Source: Candidatus Colenecus caballi (GTDB lineage: Bacteria > Bacteroidota > Bacteroidia > Bacteroidales > Bacteroidaceae). Taken from it: DNA of 64,000 nt. The stretch covers positions 1-64,000 of the forward strand of contig JAGHSY010000068.1 in NCBI GenBank assembly GCA_018065615.1. The letters run 5' to 3'. Both the position numbers and the translations under genes were made by a program. Below are positions 9,493 through 17,022 of this stretch, in pieces; positions within the stretch are counted from its first letter, which is position 1, and each line of letters starts with the position of its first letter. Below the pieces are notes generated by a model. That model made no database searches. It worked only from the letters and a program-made list of their open reading frames with translations, and was not told the origin of the DNA.

Positions 9493-11634
9493 TCAGAAAA
9501 TCTTGTAGCGGTTGTCTTCAATATCGGCCTTGATTACAAGCTCATTGAAGATCTGCTGTGAGCTGGTGAGCTGGCGTGAATCAAGAGTCTGAATACGAAG
9601 CTTCTCAGCTGCCTCATCATAAGCAGTTGTATTGTTCTCTACAGAAATCTTCTTGGCTACGAATGCACAGCCTGTTCCCTGCATAGGAAGTGAAAGTTCA
9701 TCAACTGCAAGATTGCTTACGCTTGGTCCGACAGCAATTTCATTGGCCCTTGATGATGCAACGTATGCATAGTTCGTAAAGTTCAGATACTTGATGGTGT
9801 CAAAAGCAATGCCTTCAACAGACTTCAGTTCATCAATTGTCTTGCCGGCAAGCTTATCCTTGAGGACATCGAACTTCTTGCCGTTCAGGGCATCCAGATA
9901 CAGCATGGAATTTGCGGCATCCATTGAAAGGTAGCCTTTCGGATGGATCTTGTCAACTGCAACAACCAGCAGACGGTCGTTTGCATTACCGGCCTCATAG
10001 ATATTTGAAACTTCACCTTCCTGAGCGCCGAAAGCCCAACGCAGTGCATCATGAGACTTGGCAACGCCAGCCACATTGTTGCTGAAGCTTTCAAAACGTG
10101 GAAGATAGAGCAGATGGAAATCGGAATCATCGGCATTTGCCTTGAGATCATCAAGAGTCGTGTTCTGAGCTATGAAAAGGCTCAGCTTGTTGTATGCCGC
10201 ATTGCTGGTTTCGGAACTGAACTCGACCGGACGCTTAACGATTGCCACGTTGTACTTCTTGACCGGAGTCTTTACATCGGTAACCTTGAGAATAAGGTTG
10301 GCACCGGTAACCTTCAGGTTGGCAACCTCACCCTTCTTCATGCTGTTGAGCTTGTTAAGGTAAAGGGCATTGTCACCGCTGATTGATGCAGGTTCATATG
10401 CGTCAGCACCCAGCCACTGGGCCTCACCGCTCTGGCCGTACTTTTCAGCAATGGCATTGAAGTCTGCTCCCTTGCTGACAGCAGTGTAAATGCTGTCTGA
10501 AAGTCTTGTCATTTCAGCTTCATCTTCAGCTACAACCTGAATCAGAGCAAACTGGATTGAATCATAACCGTTTGCGGTACCAAGGACCTTGAATGTGGTA
10601 TATGAATCCTCGAATTCGTTATAGTAGGGACCGAAAACGCCGTTTGCGTTGACTGAATCAAGTCTGGCAGCGACATCTTCAGGAAGATTCTTCGTTGAAC
10701 GTGCAACTTCACTGAATGTCTCTACAGAACCTGAACGGCGCATGAATGCTGCATAGTCATCAGTCTGTTCCTCCAGCTGTGTAGTGATTTCATTGATTTC
10801 TGCAAGAAGAGCCTGACGGTCTGCATCACTGGGTTCGATTGCATAGTCAATGTAGTAGATGTCACGGCTTTCAGAATAAGTGCGAAGAGATTCCTTGTTC
10901 TTCTCATAAGCCTTGGTGAGATCTGAATTTGTCAGAGTCACGTCATCATCGGAAATAGAAGAATAAGGAAGTGAAGCCATAAGCACGTCATATCTTTCAA
11001 GACGGTTCTTGAATGATTCTTTGGCTGCAATTGAATTCGGTACGATGGCTGCATTGATCAGAGAGACATACTTGCTGTAAAGAAGGCCGCTACGGATGTC
11101 ATTCTCAATGAAGAGCCAGTACTTGTACATGCTGTCATAATATGCCAGTTCGTCCGGAGACACCATTGAACGGTCAAGTGAGGAATAACCTGCGATGAAT
11201 GCCCTCAGATTGTCTGCATCGAACTGACCGTCTGCATTACTGAAAGGAGTGTTTGCCAGAACGGGATCCTGACCGAGTTCGATGACTGAACGTACTTCTG
11301 CATCTGTAACGGTAATGCCAAGAGCGCCGCAAGCCTTTTCAAGAAGGTTGTTGCGGACCATCATGCTCCAGGTCTGGTCCTTGATGCTGTTGTTCATGTC
11401 TTCTGTCAGTTCCTGACCCTGCATTGTGAACTTTACGACTTCAGTATAGTTCTCCAGTTCGCTCTGGAAATCCATTGCTGAAATTTTCTTGCCGTCAATA
11501 GTTCCGACATACTGAACTCCCTGGTTAGGACGGATAATCTTCCAAGCGTCACCAAGGATAAAGGCCAGCATAGCAAGGCCGATCACGATAAGAAGCAGTG
11601 GACCTTTGCTTCTGATTTTCTGTAATGTTGCCAT
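9493..11634 (-). CDS. PpiD/SurA-type peptidyl-prolyl isomerase, membrane anchored
   Basis: Periplasmic folding factor for exported and outer-membrane proteins, anchored by one N-terminal transmembrane helix (about residues 12-32, GPLLLIVIGLAMLAFILGDA). 713 residues. A SurA_N-like chaperone region lies behind the helix, and a parvulin-like domain is likely around 340-450 (region with YGQSGEAQWLGADAYEPASI); the rest is chaperone-like. The frame opens 15 codons earlier, but the ATG at 11634 directly precedes the basic residues and the helix. In this envelope block it follows the CBS/DUF21 gene after 102 bp and has its own -7 box. The catalytic residues of the parvulin domain look weakly conserved, so isomerase activity is uncertain. 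Confidence 0.88.
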   Translation of the reverse strand: MATLQKIRSKGPLLLIVIGLAMLAFILGDAWKIIRPNQGVQYVGTIDGKKISAMDFQSELENYTEVVKFTMQGQELTEDMNNSIKDQTWSMMVRNNLLEKACGALGITVTDAEVRSVIELGQDPVLANTPFSNADGQFDADNLRAFIAGYSSLDRSMVSPDELAYYDSMYKYWLFIENDIRSGLLYSKYVSLINAAIVPNSIAAKESFKNRLERYDVLMASLPYSSISDDDVTLTNSDLTKAYEKNKESLRTYSESRDIYYIDYAIEPSDADRQALLAEINEITTQLEEQTDDYAAFMRRSGSVETFSEVARSTKNLPEDVAARLDSVNANGVFGPYYNEFEDSYTTFKVLGTANGYDSIQFALIQVVAEDEAEMTRLSDSIYTAVSKGADFNAIAEKYGQSGEAQWLGADAYEPASISGDNALYLNKLNSMKKGEVANLKVTGANLILKVTDVKTPVKKYNVAIVKRPVEFSSETSNAAYNKLSLFIAQNTTLDDLKANADDSDFHLLYLPRFESFSNNVAGVAKSHDALRWAFGAQEGEVSNIYEAGNANDRLLVVAVDKIHPKGYLSMDAANSMLYLDALNGKKFDVLKDKLAGKTIDELKSVEGIAFDTIKYLNFTNYAYVASSRANEIAVGPSVSNLAVDELSLPMQGTGCAFVAKKISVENNTTAYDEAAEKLRIQTLDSRQLTSSQQIFNELVIKADIEDNRYKIF

Positions 11635-11695
11635 TTTATTGTTGTTTTTATTTGTTTTTTGCCTGTAATGGTCCGCCAAAGCGGGTAAAAGCGCA

Positions 11696-11703
11696 CAAAA
11701 TTA
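11696..11703 (-). promoter_or_regulatory. -7 box of the PpiD-like gene
   Basis: The minus strand reads TAATTTTG, 62 bp upstream of the start. No clear -33 TTTG. It suggests the folding factor can be expressed separately from the upstream coaX block. Confidence 0.45.
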
Positions 11704-11736
11704 CTAAAATTTGTTTACTTCACACCATTTTCCACC

Positions 11737-12993
11737 TTATTTATTACATAACTCGACCAGTTCAATCTTCGTTTCGCCAAGTTTGAGAATGCGCAGGGTA
11801 TAATCGCCGACCTGAAGCTTTTCATTGACTTTAGGGAATCCTTTAACCTTACTCAATATCAGTCCGCCAATAGTCATGTACTCATCGGACTCAGGAATAT
11901 TCAGGCTGAACATTGTATTGATTCTGGATATCTCCATGCGGCCGGACAGGAGATATCCGTCATCGGTCTTCTTTGCAATAAGCTGGCTGACATCGTGTTC
12001 GTCCTCAATATCTCCAAGTATTTCCTCTATGATGTCTTCAAGGGATACTATCCCCGACGTTCCGCCAAATTCGTCAACGACAACGGCAAGGCTCTTCTTA
12101 CGGGCCATAAGCTGTTTCATAAGCTTCTGAGCCATAAGAGTTTCAGGCACGAACGGCACCTGCTGGATATGCTGCAGCCAGTCATCGGAATGACGGAACA
12201 GTTCAGAAGAGTGGATATACCCTATGATATGGTCCATATCTCCGTCATATACCAGAATCTTGGAATAGCCGGTCTCAATGAAACGCTCACGCAGTTCCTT
12301 TGCCGTCACATCCTTTCCAACTGCACAAATTTCATTGCGCGGAACCATGCAGTCACGGGTCTTCACATTCGAGAAGTCAAGCACGTTCTGGAATATGCGG
12401 ACTTCCGATTCCGGTTCCTTGTCATCATTGCCGGACGTCAGACCGGACTGTATGAAATAGTCCAGATCCACTTTTGTGAAAGCCTTTTCAGTATTCTCCC
12501 TGTCAATCCTTACACCGAACAGTCTCAAAAGGGCACGTGAAAGCCAGGTCGTGAAGGCCGATATGGGATACAGTATGATGTAGATCAGATATAGCGGAAC
12601 TGCCAGAATATTCAGCTTCCCGTTTGGATTGTTGCGGAACACTGTTTTGGGAACATATTCTCCAATGACAATGACAATGGCCGTCGATACGAATGTCTCC
12701 AGCACGACAAGCACGAATTCATTGGAAAACAGGTCAGGTGGCAGCAGCAGTTCAATCAGCCTGGCCATCATGGTGCTGTATATGACCAGAGCAATGTTGT
12801 TTCCGACCAGCATGGTCGAAATGTAAAGGTTCGGATTATGGAAGAAGCGGCCCAGAATTCTTGAACTGAACGTATTGCGTTCACAGTCCATCTCAAACCT
12901 TAAACGGTCCGATGACACAAACGCTATCTCCAGCCCGGAAAACAGAGCTGAAAAGAACAGGGCAATAAGGAGTATGGTCAGTGTATGGCTCAT
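11737..12993 (-). CDS. DUF21/CBS/CorC_HlyC membrane protein (GldE/CNNM-like)
   Basis: Inner-membrane protein of the CNNM/CorC family. The N-terminal DUF21 domain has three to four membrane helices (first one TILLIALFFSALFSGLEIAF). A pair of CBS domains follows (about residues 205-330, with VPRNEICAV and VVDEFGGTSGIVSLEDIIEEI), then a C-terminal CorC_HlyC domain. 418 residues. Related proteins are magnesium/cobalt efflux factors or the gliding accessory protein GldE; here no other gliding gene is present, so a transport or envelope role is more likely. Its ATG overlaps the lptC stop (ATGA), coupling the two. Confidence 0.88.
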   Translation of the reverse strand: MSHTLTILLIALFFSALFSGLEIAFVSSDRLRFEMDCERNTFSSRILGRFFHNPNLYISTMLVGNNIALVIYSTMMARLIELLLPPDLFSNEFVLVVLETFVSTAIVIVIGEYVPKTVFRNNPNGKLNILAVPLYLIYIILYPISAFTTWLSRALLRLFGVRIDRENTEKAFTKVDLDYFIQSGLTSGNDDKEPESEVRIFQNVLDFSNVKTRDCMVPRNEICAVGKDVTAKELRERFIETGYSKILVYDGDMDHIIGYIHSSELFRHSDDWLQHIQQVPFVPETLMAQKLMKQLMARKKSLAVVVDEFGGTSGIVSLEDIIEEILGDIEDEHDVSQLIAKKTDDGYLLSGRMEISRINTMFSLNIPESDEYMTIGGLILSKVKGFPKVNEKLQVGDYTLRILKLGETKIELVELCNK

Positions 12994-13580
12994 TCTTCAT
13001 CACTTACCGGGAACACGCCTTCAGTCTGCCGTATTGTATATTCCGTCAGATTATTGTTTGATTCAAAGCCGCGTCCTATTATGGTCTGGTTCTCCTGATC
13101 AATTCTGATGAGACTGTCCGAATACATTCTGTTTGTCCTGTTGTTCACAAACAGCAGATGGGTGTCGAACTTCTCATTTCTGACATTCTCGGCATGAACA
13201 TTACGTCTGAGTTCCCAAAGCTCTTCATTCATGTAATAGTAGGCAGTATCGGCTATGATTGAAGACTCAACCTGCATGGCAGAATCCAGAATTTCAAGCA
13301 GAATGCCTTCTTCCATGCTGTAGAAGGGACGTTTCATCTTGTCATATATGTCCCATGATTCAGCTATCACATGATATCTTACTATTCCGTTTTCTGAAAT
13401 GAGCATGTCAACGCCACGGGTACTCATGACCGATACCGAGTCACGGTTTGTAACAGCCTTGCCAAGCTGCTTGCCGTTCCGGTTGCAAGACGTACACAAA
13501 AACGACGAGACAACCGTCGCTATGACGGTTGCCGCGTACAGTAAATATTTCCTCGGTTTCGAACCGGCGGGATCTGTCAT
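12990..13580 (-). CDS. lptC: LPS export protein LptC
   Basis: 196-residue periplasmic component of the LPS transport bridge, carrying lipopolysaccharide from the LptBFG transporter toward LptA/LptD. A basic N-terminus and one hydrophobic segment end near Cys-Thr-Ser-Cys, which may be an imperfect lipobox. The rest is a beta-jellyroll-type domain with the family pattern YHVIAE and the closing strand of repeated beta turns. It starts directly after the TPR gene stop with no gap and overlaps the DUF21 gene by 4 bp. lptD lies 20 kb away in the same window. Confidence 0.85.
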   Translation of the reverse strand: MTDPAGSKPRKYLLYAATVIATVVSSFLCTSCNRNGKQLGKAVTNRDSVSVMSTRGVDMLISENGIVRYHVIAESWDIYDKMKRPFYSMEEGILLEILDSAMQVESSIIADTAYYYMNEELWELRRNVHAENVRNEKFDTHLLFVNNRTNRMYSDSLIRIDQENQTIIGRGFESNNNLTEYTIRQTEGVFPVSDEE

Positions 13581-14960
13581 TTATCTGATTGTGGTAGTCT
13601 CGTTGATCCAGCCGCCGATTTCAACCTTGTCGCCGGCCTTGAGTGACAGCATGAAAAGATCTTCCGATGCGGGGCAGTGCTTTGAATATTCCTTTATCAG
13701 GCTGTTTGCCTTTTCTGCAACAGACGGATCAACTCTCTTTGCCTGCTCCAGTTTGTCAAGAACTGCAAAATATGCACATGCGTCCAGATTGGGATCCTTG
13801 TCAGTCCAATGGTGCTTTACGCCATAGAGCTGTGCAAGTGTTATATAGGGATTGCCGTTGTTGGGATTGGCGGCAATGGCCTTGTTTGCGAATGAACGGG
13901 CGCGGTCATAATTGTCCTTTGACAGCCAGAGTGTTGCCATTGTCTGGTATGTCTCGGACTGGCCCTGCTTGTCTTCATCAAGGTCTGCAGCCTGCTGGTA
14001 GTATTCCAGAGCCTTGTCAATGTCATCACGCTGCTTGAGATACAGATATCCAAGACTCTTGGCGGTCTTGACCGACGGAGAAATGTTGTGGGCATATTCT
14101 GCGGCTGTGAAATATGCGTCCGATGACTTGCAGTCAAAGATTGACATCAAAGTGACCACCTTGTTGAGATAATCAAGATTATCCTTGTTCTCTTCAATCT
14201 TGGGACCGTAAATGTTCTGAAGGGTCTCACAGTCAGCGGCACCGCTCTTTACAAAGTAGCCGTCAATGTTCTCCTTGGTCTTGGCAGCCTGCTCCAGTGC
14301 CTGTTCGTTGGTCTGTGTAGCCAGATATACGTCGATGTATTCTGCGCAGTCAAGATAGTCTTGAAGGATAGCCTCCCTGTATTCCTCATTGTCGGGTTTT
14401 GACTTGTATCTCTGTGAAGAGAACTTCATCAGGTCATCAAGAACATAGTATGCGGTCTTATCCTTACCCATGTCAACAGCCTTGCGCAGTTTCTCATAGA
14501 CGGCGTTCAGCGCGGGTTTGGGATTGTAAGCGACAAAGTCATGAGCCATCTGACCGTAGATGTCATATTCCTGAGCCTGGTTCTTTGACTGGGCGTTAAG
14601 CTTGTCAAGGTACTGCAGACGCTGTTCGTAAACCTTCTGGAGTTCCTGGGAATACTGGAGCTTCTTTTCTGCGTCAGTTTCATTCTTGTACATCCAGCGC
14701 AGAATCTTCACACCGTTCGTATAAGTATTGACCGATGCCAGAGGAGCCTCTTCAAAAACCAGTTTCCAGCCCTGTTCGTATGCATCCTTATAATTGCCAG
14801 TCTTGACATACTCTGAATAGATGCTGATATTTCTGAGAGTATTGATGCTGTCCTGTCCATGTCCATAGCGAGAACCGTCTTCAACGCCCTTCTGTGCATA
14901 AGCGCCCGTTGTTGCTGTAATCAGCGCAAGGGCAATCATTCCAATTTTTTTCATATTCAT
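13581..14960 (-). CDS. secreted tetratricopeptide-repeat protein
   Basis: Exported protein of about 459 residues. A signal peptide (MKKIGMIALALITATTGAYAQ after two extra residues) is followed by helical repeats. Clear TPR-like repeats occur at about 300-400 (YLKQRDDIDKALEYYQQAADLD, then a unit ending RARSFANKAIAANPNN). The function is unknown; such proteins scaffold partners in the periplasm. It sits in the conserved block coaX, outer-membrane protein, TPR, lptC, which suggests envelope assembly. ATGs at 14960 and 14954 are both possible; the longer frame from 14984 adds residues before the signal peptide. Confidence 0.82.
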   Translation of the reverse strand: MNMKKIGMIALALITATTGAYAQKGVEDGSRYGHGQDSINTLRNISIYSEYVKTGNYKDAYEQGWKLVFEEAPLASVNTYTNGVKILRWMYKNETDAEKKLQYSQELQKVYEQRLQYLDKLNAQSKNQAQEYDIYGQMAHDFVAYNPKPALNAVYEKLRKAVDMGKDKTAYYVLDDLMKFSSQRYKSKPDNEEYREAILQDYLDCAEYIDVYLATQTNEQALEQAAKTKENIDGYFVKSGAADCETLQNIYGPKIEENKDNLDYLNKVVTLMSIFDCKSSDAYFTAAEYAHNISPSVKTAKSLGYLYLKQRDDIDKALEYYQQAADLDEDKQGQSETYQTMATLWLSKDNYDRARSFANKAIAANPNNGNPYITLAQLYGVKHHWTDKDPNLDACAYFAVLDKLEQAKRVDPSVAEKANSLIKEYSKHCPASEDLFMLSLKAGDKVEIGGWINETTTIR

Positions 14961-15017
14961 AATGACTTTTCCGTTAATTCTCATAATTAAGATATATGCT
15001 ATACCTTGTTGGTTAAA

Positions 15018-16265
15018 TCAGTCAACCATCCATTTCATGAACCACCGTTCAAGGAATGTGACACCTATGTTGATCCTGAAGTAATTTTCCACAATCATGC
15101 CTTTTGCCATTGGCTGGACCCTGACATATTCTCCTGACACATGCAGGTAAGCCATGCTGTTGTACGATGAATTGACCGGCATTGACATGCCTGCCGTAAC
15201 ACCGAATTCCCACGGTCCCTTACTGTCACCGACCATGACATAAGGCTGGGCGAACCTTGCGCCAACCTGATAGGATGCACGCTTGAACATGTTCTTGCTG
15301 TACTCATCGGGCTGGATCATATAACCGGCCGATGCAGTCAGGCGGTCCAGGCCGTACTGTTCTCCAAAGAACCTTGCCTTTGACCAGGTCTGATATGACA
15401 CGTCGGCACCTATCATGCCCCTGTTCCACCTGTATGTGAATCCGGCGGTCATAAGTTCCGGCATGGAGAAAGCGTCTGAAACCGATACGGTGTCTGTGGC
15501 AATCTTTGTCGCCTCACTTTCCATATCCAGTGCCGGGGTATATGTGGCGCCAAGCACAAGTGTGCTGCCTGAAACGTTCAGAGTGCTCTGAATGCCGAAA
15601 TCCAGTTTCAGCGCAGCCATATCGGCCGTTTTGCTGATATTGGTGGACGCTATTCCTGTTGAAGAGAATGTTGTCGGTGATGAAAGTGTCATGTCACCGG
15701 TAAGATATGATGCATTCACACCAACTGAAAGCCATCCTGACGGTCTCCAGCCCAGTCCGGCCATGAACTGTCTCAAGGCTCCTGTTCCCGAATTGGCCGA
15801 TGTCGATGTCACAACGCCGTCCTCATCGCGGCGGATGACCTGGCTGGAAGAGAATTCATATCCGATTTTTGAAAACGGCATGAAACCCAACGTCATTCCC
15901 ACCTTGGGAAGTATCCTGAACTGCATGGCCATGTGGTCGATGCCGGCATTTGTCGCGTTGACCCTTACGCCGTTCTCCTGAAAACTGGCAAAACTCAGGG
16001 ACAGTCCCATATCGGCAATGAATGTCAGGGTATCGACGGAAGAATATGATGCAGGGTTCTTGACATTTATTCTGTTCGGCATTCTGAAACCTGCACCTAT
16101 GCCGCCCATTGACTTGGCAATGCCTATTGAGTTGTCTGACAGCAAGCCATATCCGAAGCGGGAATACGGAGAATTGATTCCGGTTTGTGCTGAAACGGAT
16201 ACTGACACCAGCAGAGCCAGAATCAGAGTGATGGTTGGAAACAGATTGCCAGTTCTATTCTTCAT
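15018..16265 (-). CDS. outer-membrane beta-barrel protein (FadL/OmpP1-like)
   Basis: About 415 residues with a signal peptide ending VSVSAQ. The mature part begins INSPYSRFGYG, a start I associate with Bacteroidetes outer-membrane transport proteins. It contains NPASYSSVDTLTF and many alternating amphipathic strands rich in Gly, Ser, Tyr and Phe. Probably a barrel related to FadL/OmpP1; the substrate is unknown. The ATG at 16265 lies inside the last codons of coaX (10-bp overlap), showing coupling. The frame extends to 16316 but only as out-of-frame coaX sequence. The chain ends with two Trp-rich strands rather than a terminal Phe. Confidence 0.82.
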   Translation of the reverse strand: MKNRTGNLFPTITLILALLVSVSVSAQTGINSPYSRFGYGLLSDNSIGIAKSMGGIGAGFRMPNRINVKNPASYSSVDTLTFIADMGLSLSFASFQENGVRVNATNAGIDHMAMQFRILPKVGMTLGFMPFSKIGYEFSSSQVIRRDEDGVVTSTSANSGTGALRQFMAGLGWRPSGWLSVGVNASYLTGDMTLSSPTTFSSTGIASTNISKTADMAALKLDFGIQSTLNVSGSTLVLGATYTPALDMESEATKIATDTVSVSDAFSMPELMTAGFTYRWNRGMIGADVSYQTWSKARFFGEQYGLDRLTASAGYMIQPDEYSKNMFKRASYQVGARFAQPYVMVGDSKGPWEFGVTAGMSMPVNSSYNSMAYLHVSGEYVRVQPMAKGMIVENYFRINIGVTFLERWFMKWMVD

Positions 16266-16971
16266 TGTAGCTGAGTATGCAGGCCATGCCCCTGAAGACA
16301 AGGTTATGCACTGCAAAAATAGGTGTTTTCCCCTTTAAAACAAAGTGTTCCGAGCCACCTCCGGTTAAAAAAACCAAAAGTGAAGGACTTTGTGCTTCCA
16401 AATGTGAAATATATCCTGCTATCTCATTGGCAATTCCGGTCACCACGCCGCTGCGTATTGCGGTTTGAGTATCATATCCGAACTGCGGACAGTCACCATC
16501 GGACCCTACCAGCGGCAATACTCCGGTATGCTCATGCAAAGCCTTGAATCTCAATCCGATGCCGGGTGCAATATTGCCGCCACGGAATTCGGCATCGGAA
16601 GAAACGAAGTCAAATGTGACGGCTGTGCCCGCATCGATTACAAGCTTGTCTCCATCCGGATGCATGGCCCATGCTCCGACAGCTGCAGCAAGCCGGTCCA
16701 TACCAAGAGTTTCAGGAGTCCGATATGAGTTCTTGATCGGAATGGGAGTCTCATGAGTCAGCCGGACAAGTCCGATTTCCTGCATCCACTCTGACACACT
16801 GGCCGGGACAGGACGGACAGAGCACCACATTCCGCCGTCAATCCTGATGCCGGACAGGCTGTCCTGCAGTCTTTCCAAAACTGCGGGACCGCAGTACACG
16901 TCACGTATCAGGTCGCCGTCACTGACAGCAGCCTTCACGCATGTGTTCCCAAAATCAAGCAGCAATTTCAT
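16255..16971 (-). CDS. coaX: type III pantothenate kinase
   Basis: Phosphorylates pantothenate in the first step of coenzyme A synthesis. 238 residues, normal for CoaX. ASKHA-fold signatures are visible: LLLDFGNTCVKAAV near the N-terminus (phosphate 1), GMDRLAAAVGAW, and IDAGTAVTFDFV (phosphate 2). The ATG at 16969-16971 is preferred over an upstream TTG. It is the first gene of the minus-strand envelope block and divergent from the DUF4105 fusion gene. Confidence 0.93.
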   Translation of the reverse strand: MKLLLDFGNTCVKAAVSDGDLIRDVYCGPAVLERLQDSLSGIRIDGGMWCSVRPVPASVSEWMQEIGLVRLTHETPIPIKNSYRTPETLGMDRLAAAVGAWAMHPDGDKLVIDAGTAVTFDFVSSDAEFRGGNIAPGIGLRFKALHEHTGVLPLVGSDGDCPQFGYDTQTAIRSGVVTGIANEIAGYISHLEAQSPSLLVFLTGGGSEHFVLKGKTPIFAVHNLVFRGMACILSYNEE

Positions 16972-16990
16972 AAGCGCCCGCAAAAATAAT

Positions 16991-16998
16991 TAACTTTG
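16991..16998 (+). promoter_or_regulatory. -7 box of the DUF4105 fusion gene
   Basis: TAACTTTG, 24 bp before the ATG at 17023. An imperfect -33 (TTTC at 16966-16969) lies 21 bp upstream, overlapping the coaX start. Confidence 0.5.
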
Positions 16999-17022
16999 CA
17001 GAACAACACAAGACAAATTCAA